A stretch of DNA of 64,000 nucleotides from Bacteroidota bacterium (GTDB taxonomy: Bacteria; Bacteroidota; Bacteroidia; Bacteroidales; Porphyromonadaceae). The DNA lies in contig JAEWWU010000015.1 in assembly GCA_023396255.1 (NCBI GenBank), positions 1 to 64,000 on the forward strand, in the 5' to 3' direction. Below the pieces are notes generated by a model, which was not told the origin of the DNA, did no database searches, and was given only the letters and a program-made list of their open reading frames with translations. The position numbers and the translations under genes were made by a program. Positions 18,107 to 26,973 of the stretch are shown here, one piece after another. Each line of letters begins with the position of its first letter. Position 1 is the first letter of the stretch.

Positions 18107-18832
18107 ATGCGTCATTGCGAGCAAAATGAGCTTACAGAAATTCAATGTAAAGTGAGCGCACACTTCATTCTTCCTGCTGGGGGAGTGGGGGCGCGTATGG
18201 GGCAACAGATACCTAAACAGTATATAGAAATAAAAGGGAAACCAATTTTGGCTTATACATTGCAGGCAGTGGAACCCTACGCTGAAAGTGTTGTTATTGC
18301 TGCCGCGAATGAATATATACCCCTTTGTGAAGAGATCGCTCGTATTTTTGTTCCCAATTTATCTGTTTCCGTTGTTGAAGGAGGAGAAACACGGTTTCAT
18401 TCCATCCGTAATGCCTTGAAAAAACTTCCCCAAAAAGGTGCCCTTATTGCTATTCACGATTCTGTTCGCCCTTTGGTATCTCGAACTGTCATAGAACGGT
18501 GCTTGATTTCTTTGACACAAAGCAACGACACGAAGGCGATAGCTCCCTATAAAGAAGAGACAGACTCCCTTCGTCTTTGTCAGGGAGATTCTTTTTCTTT
18601 CTTGGATCGTAGTAGGGTAGTGCGAATTTCTACGCCACAATGTTTTCGTTCCGATTTTGTACAAAAGGCTTATAGCCAACCCTATAAAACTTCATTTACA
18701 GATGATCTTTCGGTCTATGAAGCTTTGTTCGGAGAGCAATTTATACTCATTAGGGATAATGACGAGAACATAAAGATAACTACGCCGATAGACTTAAAAA
18801 TATTGGAGTTTTATTTGTCTTACAACAAATAG
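18107..18832 (+). CDS. ispD: 2-C-methyl-D-erythritol 4-phosphate cytidylyltransferase
   Basis: IspD transfers CMP to MEP in the non-mevalonate isoprenoid pathway. The 241-residue protein has the nucleotide-binding loop LPAGGVGARMG at residues 22-32, followed by QQIPKQY with Lys37. HDSVRPLV and a TPQCFR...TDDLSVYE region later place the substrate-binding residues. A 15-20 residue N-terminal lead before the core is longer than usual; no better internal start is seen. It begins 4 bases after der. Confidence 0.94.
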   Translation: MRHCEQNELTEIQCKVSAHFILPAGGVGARMGQQIPKQYIEIKGKPILAYTLQAVEPYAESVVIAAANEYIPLCEEIARIFVPNLSVSVVEGGETRFHSIRNALKKLPQKGALIAIHDSVRPLVSRTVIERCLISLTQSNDTKAIAPYKEETDSLRLCQGDSFSFLDRSRVVRISTPQCFRSDFVQKAYSQPYKTSFTDDLSVYEALFGEQFILIRDNDENIKITTPIDLKILEFYLSYNK

Positions 18833-18854
18833 AGCTTCATTTTTTTGGTAATGT

Positions 18855-20948
18855 ATGTCATTTGAATCTGCGCCTATTACCCGCTTACCTAAAATTGGTC
18901 CTAAAAAAGCAGAAGTTCTGTTTCAAGAATTAGGGCTTAGAACTAATCGAGATCTTCTCTATTATTTCCCCTTCAGATACATAGATCGCAGACGGGTGTA
19001 CAAAATAACTCAATTGGTTACCGATGCTGCTGAGGTGCAAGTAATTGCAATATTGCGCTCTTTACGTATGGAAGGAGTAGGGAAAAAGGCTCGCTTGGTG
19101 GGTATTTGCTCGGATGGAACAGGGCTTTTACAACTGGTTTGGTTTAAAGGGCTCAAATACATAACAGACACATTGGTGGTCGGACGTGAGTATCTGTTTT
19201 TTGGGAAACCAGTACGTTATGGTAACTCTCTTACTATGACCCATCCAGAAGTTTCTGCTCCAGAAAAAGCCATACGACTGTCTTGTGGTTTACAAGCTGT
19301 GTACAGAACTACAGAGCGGATGAAAAGGGCACATATAGACTCTGTTCAGCTTCAAGAAACTGTACAACAACTGGTTCATTTGCCAAATTTTGATGTTGCA
19401 GAGACTATTACTCCGGAATTATTGCAGCACTATGGTTTAATACCTGTGAAGGAAGCCTTGCGAGAGATTCACTATCCCTCTTCCGAAAATAATCTGAAAG
19501 CGGCACGTAGGAGATTGAAGTTTGACGAACTTTTCTATTTGCAACTTTACGTGAGGCAAATAGCTCATCTGCGCAAAGAGCATTTTGTTGGATTTCGTTT
19601 TTCTTTAGTTGGAGAATTATTCAATAAGTTTTATGATTCTCTTCCCTTTTCTTTAACAGAGGCACAGAAGCGAGTAATCCGAGAAATGAGACTGGACACA
19701 TTGAAAGGAGTACAAATGAATCGCCTTCTTCAAGGAGATGTTGGTAGTGGTAAAACCCTTGTGGCTTTGTGTATGATGCTTTTGGCGATAGATAATGGAC
19801 ACCAGGCTTGTCTGATGGCTCCTACTGAGATCTTGGCTCAACAGCATTATGCAACATTGCACCACTTTCTTGGAGAGCTTCCCGTTCGTCTTGCTCTATT
19901 GACCGGGAGCACAACAAACAAAGAGAGAGCATCTATTTTAGAGCGTTTGAGTAGGGGGGAGTTGGATATATTGGTTGGAACACACGCTTTGATAGAACCA
20001 ACAGTCGTTTTTGCCTCTTTGGGGTTGGCGGTGATAGATGAGCAGCATCGTTTTGGAGTAATGCAGCGTGCTCGCTTGTGGGGGAAAAATATTACCACTC
20101 TTCCGCATATCTTGATAATGAGTGCAACACCCATCCCAAGAACATTAGCTATGACGGTTTATGGAGATCTGGATGTTTCTATAATTGACCAATTACCTCC
20201 CGGTCGTCAGCCTATAACAACATTGCATTGCTTTGAAACAGAAATCTTACGTATTTTTGAGTTCATAAGGGATACTATAGTGAGGGGACAGCAGGTTTAT
20301 GTTGTCTATCCGATGATAGAGGGTACAGAAGAGTCTGATTACAAGAATATTACCATAGGGTATCAACAGTTTTGTGATGCTTTTGGGAGCAAACAGGTTT
20401 CTTATGTTCACGGGAAATTACCTTCGGCGGAAAAACAGGCTATAATGGAGCAGTTTGCCTCGGGGGCTATCCCTATTCTTTTGTCTACGACAGTAATAGA
20501 AGTAGGTGTTAATGTGCCTAATGCAACGGTAATGGTTATATTTGATGCACAAAGATTTGGTCTTGCTCAATTACATCAGCTAAGGGGACGTGTAGGAAGA
20601 GGTAGCGAAAAGAGTTATTGTATTTTGGTTACCAAACTATTGAAAAATGAAGACACCCTAAACCGTATCAGAGTAATGGTGGAAACTCAAGATGGATTTG
20701 TTGTAGCCGAAGAGGATATGAAACTCAGAGGGTTTGGAGATTTGGAAGGAACAAGGCAAAGTGGAGATCTTCCTGGTCTCAAATTGTCCAATCCAGTAAA
20801 GGATATAGATTTGGTTCAAATGAGCCGAGAGGCTGCCGAGAAAATATTATCCTCGGACCCATCTTTGGTGCATCCAAGCAATGAATGCTACCGAAACAAT
20901 CTAAAGAGAATCAAAGAGGTAGAGTACAACTTCGGAAAAATTAGTTGA
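18855..20948 (+). CDS. recG: ATP-dependent DNA helicase RecG
   Basis: RecG remodels stalled replication forks and Holliday junctions. The 697 residues cover the N-terminal wedge/OB domain (about 1-220, including FPFRYIDR and MTHPEV) and two helicase domains. Walker A is GDVGSGKT (294-301) and the DExH box is DEQH (395-398). MSATPIPRTLAMTVYGDLD and the motif VI region QLRGRVGRG are also present. Two ATGs sit at 18851 and 18855, and only the latter is in frame. It closes the fabH operon and converges on mutL. Confidence 0.96.
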   Translation: MSFESAPITRLPKIGPKKAEVLFQELGLRTNRDLLYYFPFRYIDRRRVYKITQLVTDAAEVQVIAILRSLRMEGVGKKARLVGICSDGTGLLQLVWFKGLKYITDTLVVGREYLFFGKPVRYGNSLTMTHPEVSAPEKAIRLSCGLQAVYRTTERMKRAHIDSVQLQETVQQLVHLPNFDVAETITPELLQHYGLIPVKEALREIHYPSSENNLKAARRRLKFDELFYLQLYVRQIAHLRKEHFVGFRFSLVGELFNKFYDSLPFSLTEAQKRVIREMRLDTLKGVQMNRLLQGDVGSGKTLVALCMMLLAIDNGHQACLMAPTEILAQQHYATLHHFLGELPVRLALLTGSTTNKERASILERLSRGELDILVGTHALIEPTVVFASLGLAVIDEQHRFGVMQRARLWGKNITTLPHILIMSATPIPRTLAMTVYGDLDVSIIDQLPPGRQPITTLHCFETEILRIFEFIRDTIVRGQQVYVVYPMIEGTEESDYKNITIGYQQFCDAFGSKQVSYVHGKLPSAEKQAIMEQFASGAIPILLSTTVIEVGVNVPNATVMVIFDAQRFGLAQLHQLRGRVGRGSEKSYCILVTKLLKNEDTLNRIRVMVETQDGFVVAEEDMKLRGFGDLEGTRQSGDLPGLKLSNPVKDIDLVQMSREAAEKILSSDPSLVHPSNECYRNNLKRIKEVEYNFGKIS

Positions 20949-21189
20949 TAAAAGTTTCAATTGAGAGGGGAGACCCTTAAAACCAATAACCTCTTTTTAA
21001 AGGCCAATTAGAAATTAAAGGGATAACCAGAAGCTTAGTTAGGTGCTTTTGAGGGGGGAAGGTGCCTTCTATTTTATTGTCTTCTCAAGAGTTTTCTTGC
21101 CAAGAGATCCCATTCATCCTTTTCAACAAAGGTGACACGTATAATTCCAACGTTGTCATTGACTTCAAAATTTGGATGCATCCTTGGGT

Positions 21190-23163
21190 TTATCGGAATC
21201 GTTTTACAATGTCTTCTTCTTTAATCGTAGTGATGATAAGACGCCCTAAAGGATCATAAGTTGAATTACTACAGGCAAATAGGCTTCCCATTAAGTCTTG
21301 AGACTCCGTGTTAGTCAGCGCAGTGCCATATTTAATGGCACTTTTTTGGGACAAAAGAACAGAGAGCTCTTCTATTAACTCTGCTCTTATATCTGTTGTA
21401 GACGAAAGATTGGACGAAGAAAACTCTTCTATCGTTGCCTTAATGACTTCTGATGCAACTTCGGCTGAAACAATAGCCGGTACACTCAAGATAGAATAAC
21501 TATTAATGCCCAGGGGAGACAATTCGAAACCCAAACTATTGACCTGCTCTATTAACAAGGGCATATTATCGGTTTCTATAGAGGTTGTTGATGTCACTAA
21601 TTCTACCGATTCGGGGAATAATAATCGTTGAGAGGGAATAGACTCTTTAGAGAGGGTACATTTGATTGATTCAAACAGAATACGACAAGAAGCCCGGTGT
21701 ATATCTATCAGAGCCAAATCTGTAGAAAGAGTAGTGAGCAAATACTTTTCCCTATACAGGTAACACATTGAGCGAAGAGTTGCCGTGTTGTGTGCATTTT
21801 CAGAGGTTGAAGATGCAGAAAATAACTCTGAGGTTTCTTTGGAATCTACAAAATTAACTTTTTGAGAATGGAAATTTCCACTGTTAGATAAAGCAGAAGA
21901 GGAGACTGTTGTGAACTCGTTCTTATCTAAAAGTCTGTTATTTTTCTCCGATGAAGAATTTTCTCCTTTCTGATTCTCAAACCTACTACTTAGAGAACTC
22001 CACGCTCTGGAAGAGAGCTGTGAGGTCGTCATAGTCCAATCCGATACTTCTTTGAAAGGATCGTAGTTAGGATCCAGATTAACGGATGGAGGAGTAACAG
22101 GCTTTGTCTGAGGGCGATAGATGGGAATGTCAATGGAGGAAGTTGAATCAAAATCTATTTTGGGGATGGCATTTACAGAACTAATGCTATCTCTAAGTAA
22201 CGATACTAACAATTTATAAATTGCTTGATCATCCAAAAATTTGATAGAGGTTTTTGTTGGAGAGATATTTACATCTATCCTAGCACTATCTAACTCCAAA
22301 TAGAGGAAATAAGAAGGTTGTGTATTGGTGGGAATAATGTCTTGGTAAACACTCATCACGGCTTTGGAAAAATAATTGTGTTTCATAAACCGTCCATTCA
22401 CAAAAAAGTACTGTAGAGCACCATTCTTTTTTGCAAATTGAGGTAGACCTATGAAACCAGAGATATTTACCAAAGGACTTTTTACTTTAACCGGAATCAG
22501 TCCCTTTTCCACTTTTTTCCCAAACAAATCTTCTATTCTACCCAAGGAGGTATTTCGAGGTAAATGATGTAATAGGGTATTATTGGAAAATAGCTTGAAT
22601 GTTATTTGAGGATAAACAAGAGCAATTCGATAAAATTCCCTCAATATGCTATTAAGTTCTCTCTTATCAGATTGCATAAACCGTCTCCGTGCCGGAACAT
22701 TGAAGAATAAATTGCGGATGGTAAAGGTGCTTCCTGGCTCGCAAACTTCCGGACCCGAATGTTCGACATTGGAGCCTGAGATAATAATCTTGTGCCCGAC
22801 TTCAGATTCTTTGGGGCGAGTAACCAGTTCGACTAGTGCTACTGCAGCAATGGAAGCCAAAGCTTCGCCTCTAAAGCCCATTGTTCTGAGTGTATATAAG
22901 TCTTCCACAGATTTTATTTTACTCGTAGCGTGGCGTTCAAATGCCATACGAGCATCCATTGGACTCATACCAATACCATTATCGGATACTCTCATAAGGC
23001 TTTTAGCAGCATCTGCTACCTCTATTGTTATTTGAGAAGCTTGTGCATCTATGGCATTTTCGACTAATTCTTTGAGCAGAGATGCCGGAGACTCTATAAC
23101 TTCTCCAGCTGCAATCTGATTAGCAATACTATCCGGTAAAACCTTTATGATATCTTGTGCCAT
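21190..23163 (-). CDS. mutL: DNA mismatch repair protein MutL
   Basis: MutL couples mismatch recognition by MutS to strand incision. The N-terminal GHKL ATPase shows ELVENAIDA (E35/N36), DNGIGM (61-66) and GFRGEALASIA (about 96-106). A Ser-rich linker (about 365-455) leads to the C-terminal dimerisation domain. The nuclease motif expected there, DQHA(X)2E(X)4E, appears as DIHRASCRILFE (D487-E498), with Cys at the first Glu position. No CPHGRP-like zinc motif is seen, so endonuclease activity is doubtful. It is 657 residues long and the last gene of the clpP operon. Confidence 0.95.
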   Translation of the reverse strand: MAQDIIKVLPDSIANQIAAGEVIESPASLLKELVENAIDAQASQITIEVADAAKSLMRVSDNGIGMSPMDARMAFERHATSKIKSVEDLYTLRTMGFRGEALASIAAVALVELVTRPKESEVGHKIIISGSNVEHSGPEVCEPGSTFTIRNLFFNVPARRRFMQSDKRELNSILREFYRIALVYPQITFKLFSNNTLLHHLPRNTSLGRIEDLFGKKVEKGLIPVKVKSPLVNISGFIGLPQFAKKNGALQYFFVNGRFMKHNYFSKAVMSVYQDIIPTNTQPSYFLYLELDSARIDVNISPTKTSIKFLDDQAIYKLLVSLLRDSISSVNAIPKIDFDSTSSIDIPIYRPQTKPVTPPSVNLDPNYDPFKEVSDWTMTTSQLSSRAWSSLSSRFENQKGENSSSEKNNRLLDKNEFTTVSSSALSNSGNFHSQKVNFVDSKETSELFSASSTSENAHNTATLRSMCYLYREKYLLTTLSTDLALIDIHRASCRILFESIKCTLSKESIPSQRLLFPESVELVTSTTSIETDNMPLLIEQVNSLGFELSPLGINSYSILSVPAIVSAEVASEVIKATIEEFSSSNLSSTTDIRAELIEELSVLLSQKSAIKYGTALTNTESQDLMGSLFACSNSTYDPLGRLIITTIKEEDIVKRFR

Positions 23164-23181
23164 AACTTTGCTTGTCTATGA

Positions 23182-23580
23182 TTATCTAAAAAATAGCAAC
23201 CACGCAGCAATACACAACAAGAGAAGCACCACTAAACTTCTCATTATGGAATTGCGTCTTGCCGCTCGATCAATTCCTTTCTTTTCTTGTCTTTGTAAAT
23301 GTCGTGTCCCTTTGATAAAAGCCTCGTGTATTGCTTCTTCTCTATCCAAAGATGTGTCTTCTAAAAGAGCTTTTAATGTTGGATCCCTTTGAGTTTCAAC
23401 CTCTTGAGAATGCTGTGAATACAGAGAGGATGGTGCCAAATTTTCGGACAACTTCCCCTCTTGAACAAGCTCTTGTCGGATACTGTCTATACGCTTGTTC
23501 AAGGCCTCCTTTTTAGGATCCCAGTAAATGGGCTTGGGATCAAATCTCTTTGGAAGTCTTGGTCTGTAAAAGAATGCCAT
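23182..23580 (-). CDS. Conserved hypothetical protein with C-terminal membrane anchor
   Basis: This 132-residue protein opens MAFFYRPRLPKRFDPKPIYWDPKKEAL. That pattern resembles a small Bacteroidota protein often found beside mutL. The middle is hydrophilic, Glu/Lys/Gln-rich and probably helical. The C-terminus has one transmembrane helix (RSLVVLLLLCIAAWLLFFR), with the bulk probably in the cytoplasm. It starts 82 bases inside the upstream OstA-like gene in another frame, an unusually long overlap, and ends 18 bases before mutL. Function is unknown. Confidence 0.72.
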   Translation of the reverse strand: MAFFYRPRLPKRFDPKPIYWDPKKEALNKRIDSIRQELVQEGKLSENLAPSSLYSQHSQEVETQRDPTLKALLEDTSLDREEAIHEAFIKGTRHLQRQEKKGIDRAARRNSIMRSLVVLLLLCIAAWLLFFR

Positions 23581-25541
23581 ACAAATTTCATATATATGAG
23601 CTGTTGGATGTACAAAGGAATCAATGACTCACTCTCTGATTGTGCCTCACTTGAGGAATCGGTTGGTCGCTGTACATAAGGCGAAAGTGTTGAGGAAGGG
23701 GATGAAAGGGTTTTTATGTATCCCCTTTCTTTAGTTGGAGAAGAGATATTAGTCGATGGAGAAATATTTCTTTGTATAGAGTCTTGTGTCATCAAGCGGG
23801 TAAATTCTTTGCCAAATATATGCCAAGCCAACAAACCGTTGAATTGAGATAGTTGTGTCAAACTCATCTTTTCCGGATAACCTTTAATTCCAGTAGAATC
23901 GGTAGTTGAAACAAATATATCTTTGGGAGAATTGGGTCTCAATTCCGGAGACCAAACCGTTCCTGGCAATGATTGCTGTTTGGAAGAAACTGTCTCTATT
24001 GGATAGATATTTCCCTCAACTTTCCCATTCCACAGGATGTGTTCTATTGTATCGGCATCAAGATAAACATCCATACTTGGGCTCTTGATCCGACTTATGG
24101 CATAGTAACGGTTTCGTCCCTCTTGTTTCAGATGGTAAATAGATTCGGTATTTCCTGAATATAGAACTCGGCGAATGGTACTGTCTGCAAAAAATGTGGA
24201 GATAGAATCACTTTTAACCTGGTCCAAAAATTTTTCATCTATTTGTCTGATCGAAGAGGCGTTATTCCATCCATAGCAATGTTGCAATGTATCCCCAGAG
24301 AAGAAGACGAACATAGTATCGGCTTTTAGTTGGGTAGAATCTTTCCACAAAATGGGATTTCCATAGAGTGACATCATCGAGTCTAAAGAGAAATAATTGA
24401 TGGAGTCACTTACAGCTTGTAGATCTTTGCGGAAGAGACGAACATTGTGGTAAGCACGGAGTAGTTTTACAGTCTCTTGCTTTGTCGCCCTAGGAAGAGA
24501 ATGGTTGATTCCTTCCAAAGTATCAGCAGCTATGTACAAAGAATCTGATTTTGAATAGTCTGTGGCATAGGCTCTCTGGGTGGCAAATGTGTAGTTTTCA
24601 TTCCGATCTAAATACCCATAATCTCCTCTGAATATGATTTTTTCTTTTTGATTATCCAAAAACATATCACCAAAGACTTGACCGATCTGGGCCTGTTTGT
24701 CATAGCAAATAGAATCTCCTGTAAACAGCCCGTTGGGATCATATATAACGCTTCTATCGAGAAGAATTCCCAACTCTTTGTCTGTATCATAAGTCCCTCT
24801 ATTGGTCTCTATGATAGTTGAATCTGAAGTTATAGTCGTAGCTGTTATGATGTTACAAATTTTATTCTTTGTGTTGTATTGTAAACGTTCGGTAGTTAGA
24901 ACAAAATCAGGATTAGTCAATTCCACATTGTGCTCAAAATACGTATTTCCTGTAGACACCTCGTGTTCGGCGTATTCGGAGGATAAGAAATTGATAGAAT
25001 CCTCTATTACTCCTCCATTTTCATAATACGCCAGTCCAATATTGCGGTCATAAAAAAGAAGTTCTGTGTTTACGGTTGTGTTTTTATTGCTCAGTCGGAC
25101 ATTTTCTTGCAAAATGGCAAGACGAGTTTGCCCATCATATTTTAAATATCTGGCACTAATAACAATGGAATCTCCTTCTGTAATGTTGATCATTCCAAAA
25201 GCTTCAAACGAATTGGTTAAGTCGTTTAGATAGGCACTATCGCATTTCATATACCAACTGTCGTGCTGCAACTCAACGTTTCCAATGAGGCGTTGAACAT
25301 TAGGCATAAGAGCATTGTCATAAGTAAGGACATCTGCATTGTGAAGCAAGATGGTTTTCCCCTTATCGGATCTTTGGGAAGGCGGAGGAGCCGATGTCGG
25401 CGAAATACTAGCGGAGATGAATGCTTGAGAAGGAAGAATTAGAGATAGAGCTACTCCTAAAAAGGCTACAGCAATAACTAATCTCTGAGTTATTGCTGTT
25501 CTTTTAGAAGCCATTTTTTCTTTTCTCAAGAGTAAAGGCAT
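23499..25541 (-). CDS. OstA/LptA-like LPS transport protein
   Basis: This is a 680-residue exported protein with a signal region around residues 20-42 (LVIAVAFLGVALSLILPSQA). The N-terminal OstA-like domain runs from ILLHNADVLTYDN through IGNVELQHDSWYMKCDSAYL. It is followed by repeated short strands of the LptA/OstA jelly-roll type (for example VRLSNKNTTVNTELLFYDRN and LQYNTKNKICNI). It probably acts in LPS delivery across the periplasm or outer membrane. The C-terminal 100 residues are Ser/Pro-rich. The ATG at 25541 is used; ATG 25514 is an alternative. It overlaps the next gene by 82 bases. Confidence 0.8.
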   Translation of the reverse strand: MPLLLRKEKMASKRTAITQRLVIAVAFLGVALSLILPSQAFISASISPTSAPPPSQRSDKGKTILLHNADVLTYDNALMPNVQRLIGNVELQHDSWYMKCDSAYLNDLTNSFEAFGMINITEGDSIVISARYLKYDGQTRLAILQENVRLSNKNTTVNTELLFYDRNIGLAYYENGGVIEDSINFLSSEYAEHEVSTGNTYFEHNVELTNPDFVLTTERLQYNTKNKICNIITATTITSDSTIIETNRGTYDTDKELGILLDRSVIYDPNGLFTGDSICYDKQAQIGQVFGDMFLDNQKEKIIFRGDYGYLDRNENYTFATQRAYATDYSKSDSLYIAADTLEGINHSLPRATKQETVKLLRAYHNVRLFRKDLQAVSDSINYFSLDSMMSLYGNPILWKDSTQLKADTMFVFFSGDTLQHCYGWNNASSIRQIDEKFLDQVKSDSISTFFADSTIRRVLYSGNTESIYHLKQEGRNRYYAISRIKSPSMDVYLDADTIEHILWNGKVEGNIYPIETVSSKQQSLPGTVWSPELRPNSPKDIFVSTTDSTGIKGYPEKMSLTQLSQFNGLLAWHIFGKEFTRLMTQDSIQRNISPSTNISSPTKERGYIKTLSSPSSTLSPYVQRPTDSSSEAQSESESLIPLYIQQLIYMKFVWHSFTDQDFQRDLIPSPFTGILKRRP

Positions 25542-25579
25542 AAGTCTCTTTTATTCTTTTTGCCGAAAAGATCGTAGTA

Positions 25580-26968
25580 TTAGTGTATCCATCCCTTATA
25601 CTTAAAGTCACAAGATTGGTATTCCGGCGCAATAAAGACATAGGTTTTGCTCAAACGGTCATTAATCCATTTGTCAAATTCTTGTTGTTTCTTTTGTTCC
25701 AAGGCCATCGCTTTAATGATTTGAAAATCATCAGTCAGGTTGGCTCTATGCCCCGGAGAGTAGGATTTAAGAAGAACGATAGCTACTTCTGTATTACCTT
25801 GCGCGCTTCTTAGGATAAAAGGCTTGGATCGTTCCCCCGGTTTTAATTTATCGACTTGTAATCCAACTTCTTGAGGGAGTTCCTCTAATGTGAAATAGGA
25901 AGACCCATTGCGTTCACTCTGGTAGTTGCTGTTGAGCATAAGTCCCGAATTATTTTTGCTATCCTCGTCCGAGGCAAAGAGGTCTACAGCTTTATCAAAT
26001 GTAAGCTTATTGTTCTCTATTTCGACCAAAACGGAGTCTAAGCGAGCAACCTCTGTTTCCAGAATTTCAGTGGACACCTCTGGGCGTAGCAATATGTGTC
26101 GGAAGTTAACGGCATCTCCTCTTTTCTCTATTAGTTGTACAATGTGGTATCCCTGTTCCGTTTTTATAATAGGGGAGACTCTTCGTCCGGGTGTCATATT
26201 AAATACAGTACGAGCGAAATCGGGTTCCAAAGAAGCTTTACCAACAAAGCCATACTCACCTCCTTGTAGGGCTGAGCGTTGGTCTTGAGAGTATAGGCGA
26301 GCCAAAGAAGAGAACTCGCGCTCCCCTGAATTTATCTGGTTTGAAAAATCCAACAACCTTTCCTTTATTCGGTCGATTTCTTGTAAGGGAATTTCTGGGC
26401 GAATACGCAACATCTGAACTTCCACAGTTGCAGGGATATAGGGGAGACTATCCTGCTTCTGGGTCGCAAAGAAAGAGCGGATTTCAGTGGGGGTTACCTG
26501 TACATTCTTTATTATCTTGCTGCGCATACTGCGAGCTATTTCACTGTTGGTTGTGAGGCGTCTCTGTTCTTCTCGAATCTGTGATAAAGGTTTATTGAAG
26601 TATTCTTCTAATTTCTGCTCAGAGCCGATTTCGTTGATCATATTCTTCAGCATAGCTTCTACATAGCGATTTATCAAGGTAGATTCAACAGTCACGCTAT
26701 CTATCTTGGCTTGATTGAGAAGAAGCATTTGTATAGCTATTTGCTCTGCAACTGTGCAGTCAATATTACCGGATGGTAGTGTTTTTTCGTTTCGAATAAG
26801 AATTTTTTGATTTTCGATGTCCGATCTTAATATCGATTCATCTCCTATCTTCCACACTACCTCATCTATTATATTTTGTGGTTGAGAGAGTTGTGCCTGC
26901 ATCTGTTGTCCCCCCCATAAGAGAGAGCATAAAGCCACTGTTACTACCTTTTTGTACCGCATTTCCAT
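25580..26968 (-). CDS. SurA-like peptidyl-prolyl isomerase
   Basis: This is a periplasmic chaperone with parvulin (PpiC) fold, likely for outer-membrane proteins. The 462 residues start with a signal peptide (VVTVALCSLLWGGQQMQA), then a SurA-type N-terminal helical domain (about 35-165). The parvulin domain (about 178-290) has ALQGGEYGFVGKASLEPDF and GRRVSPIIKTEQGYHIVQLIEKRG. A second, weaker parvulin-like repeat follows (FRHILLRPEVS...). It sits 5 bases after recQ and before the OstA-like gene, so the neighbours suggest a joint role in outer-membrane assembly. Confidence 0.88.
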   Translation of the reverse strand: MEMRYKKVVTVALCSLLWGGQQMQAQLSQPQNIIDEVVWKIGDESILRSDIENQKILIRNEKTLPSGNIDCTVAEQIAIQMLLLNQAKIDSVTVESTLINRYVEAMLKNMINEIGSEQKLEEYFNKPLSQIREEQRRLTTNSEIARSMRSKIIKNVQVTPTEIRSFFATQKQDSLPYIPATVEVQMLRIRPEIPLQEIDRIKERLLDFSNQINSGEREFSSLARLYSQDQRSALQGGEYGFVGKASLEPDFARTVFNMTPGRRVSPIIKTEQGYHIVQLIEKRGDAVNFRHILLRPEVSTEILETEVARLDSVLVEIENNKLTFDKAVDLFASDEDSKNNSGLMLNSNYQSERNGSSYFTLEELPQEVGLQVDKLKPGERSKPFILRSAQGNTEVAIVLLKSYSPGHRANLTDDFQIIKAMALEQKKQQEFDKWINDRLSKTYVFIAPEYQSCDFKYKGWIH

Positions 26969-26973
26969 CGAAT

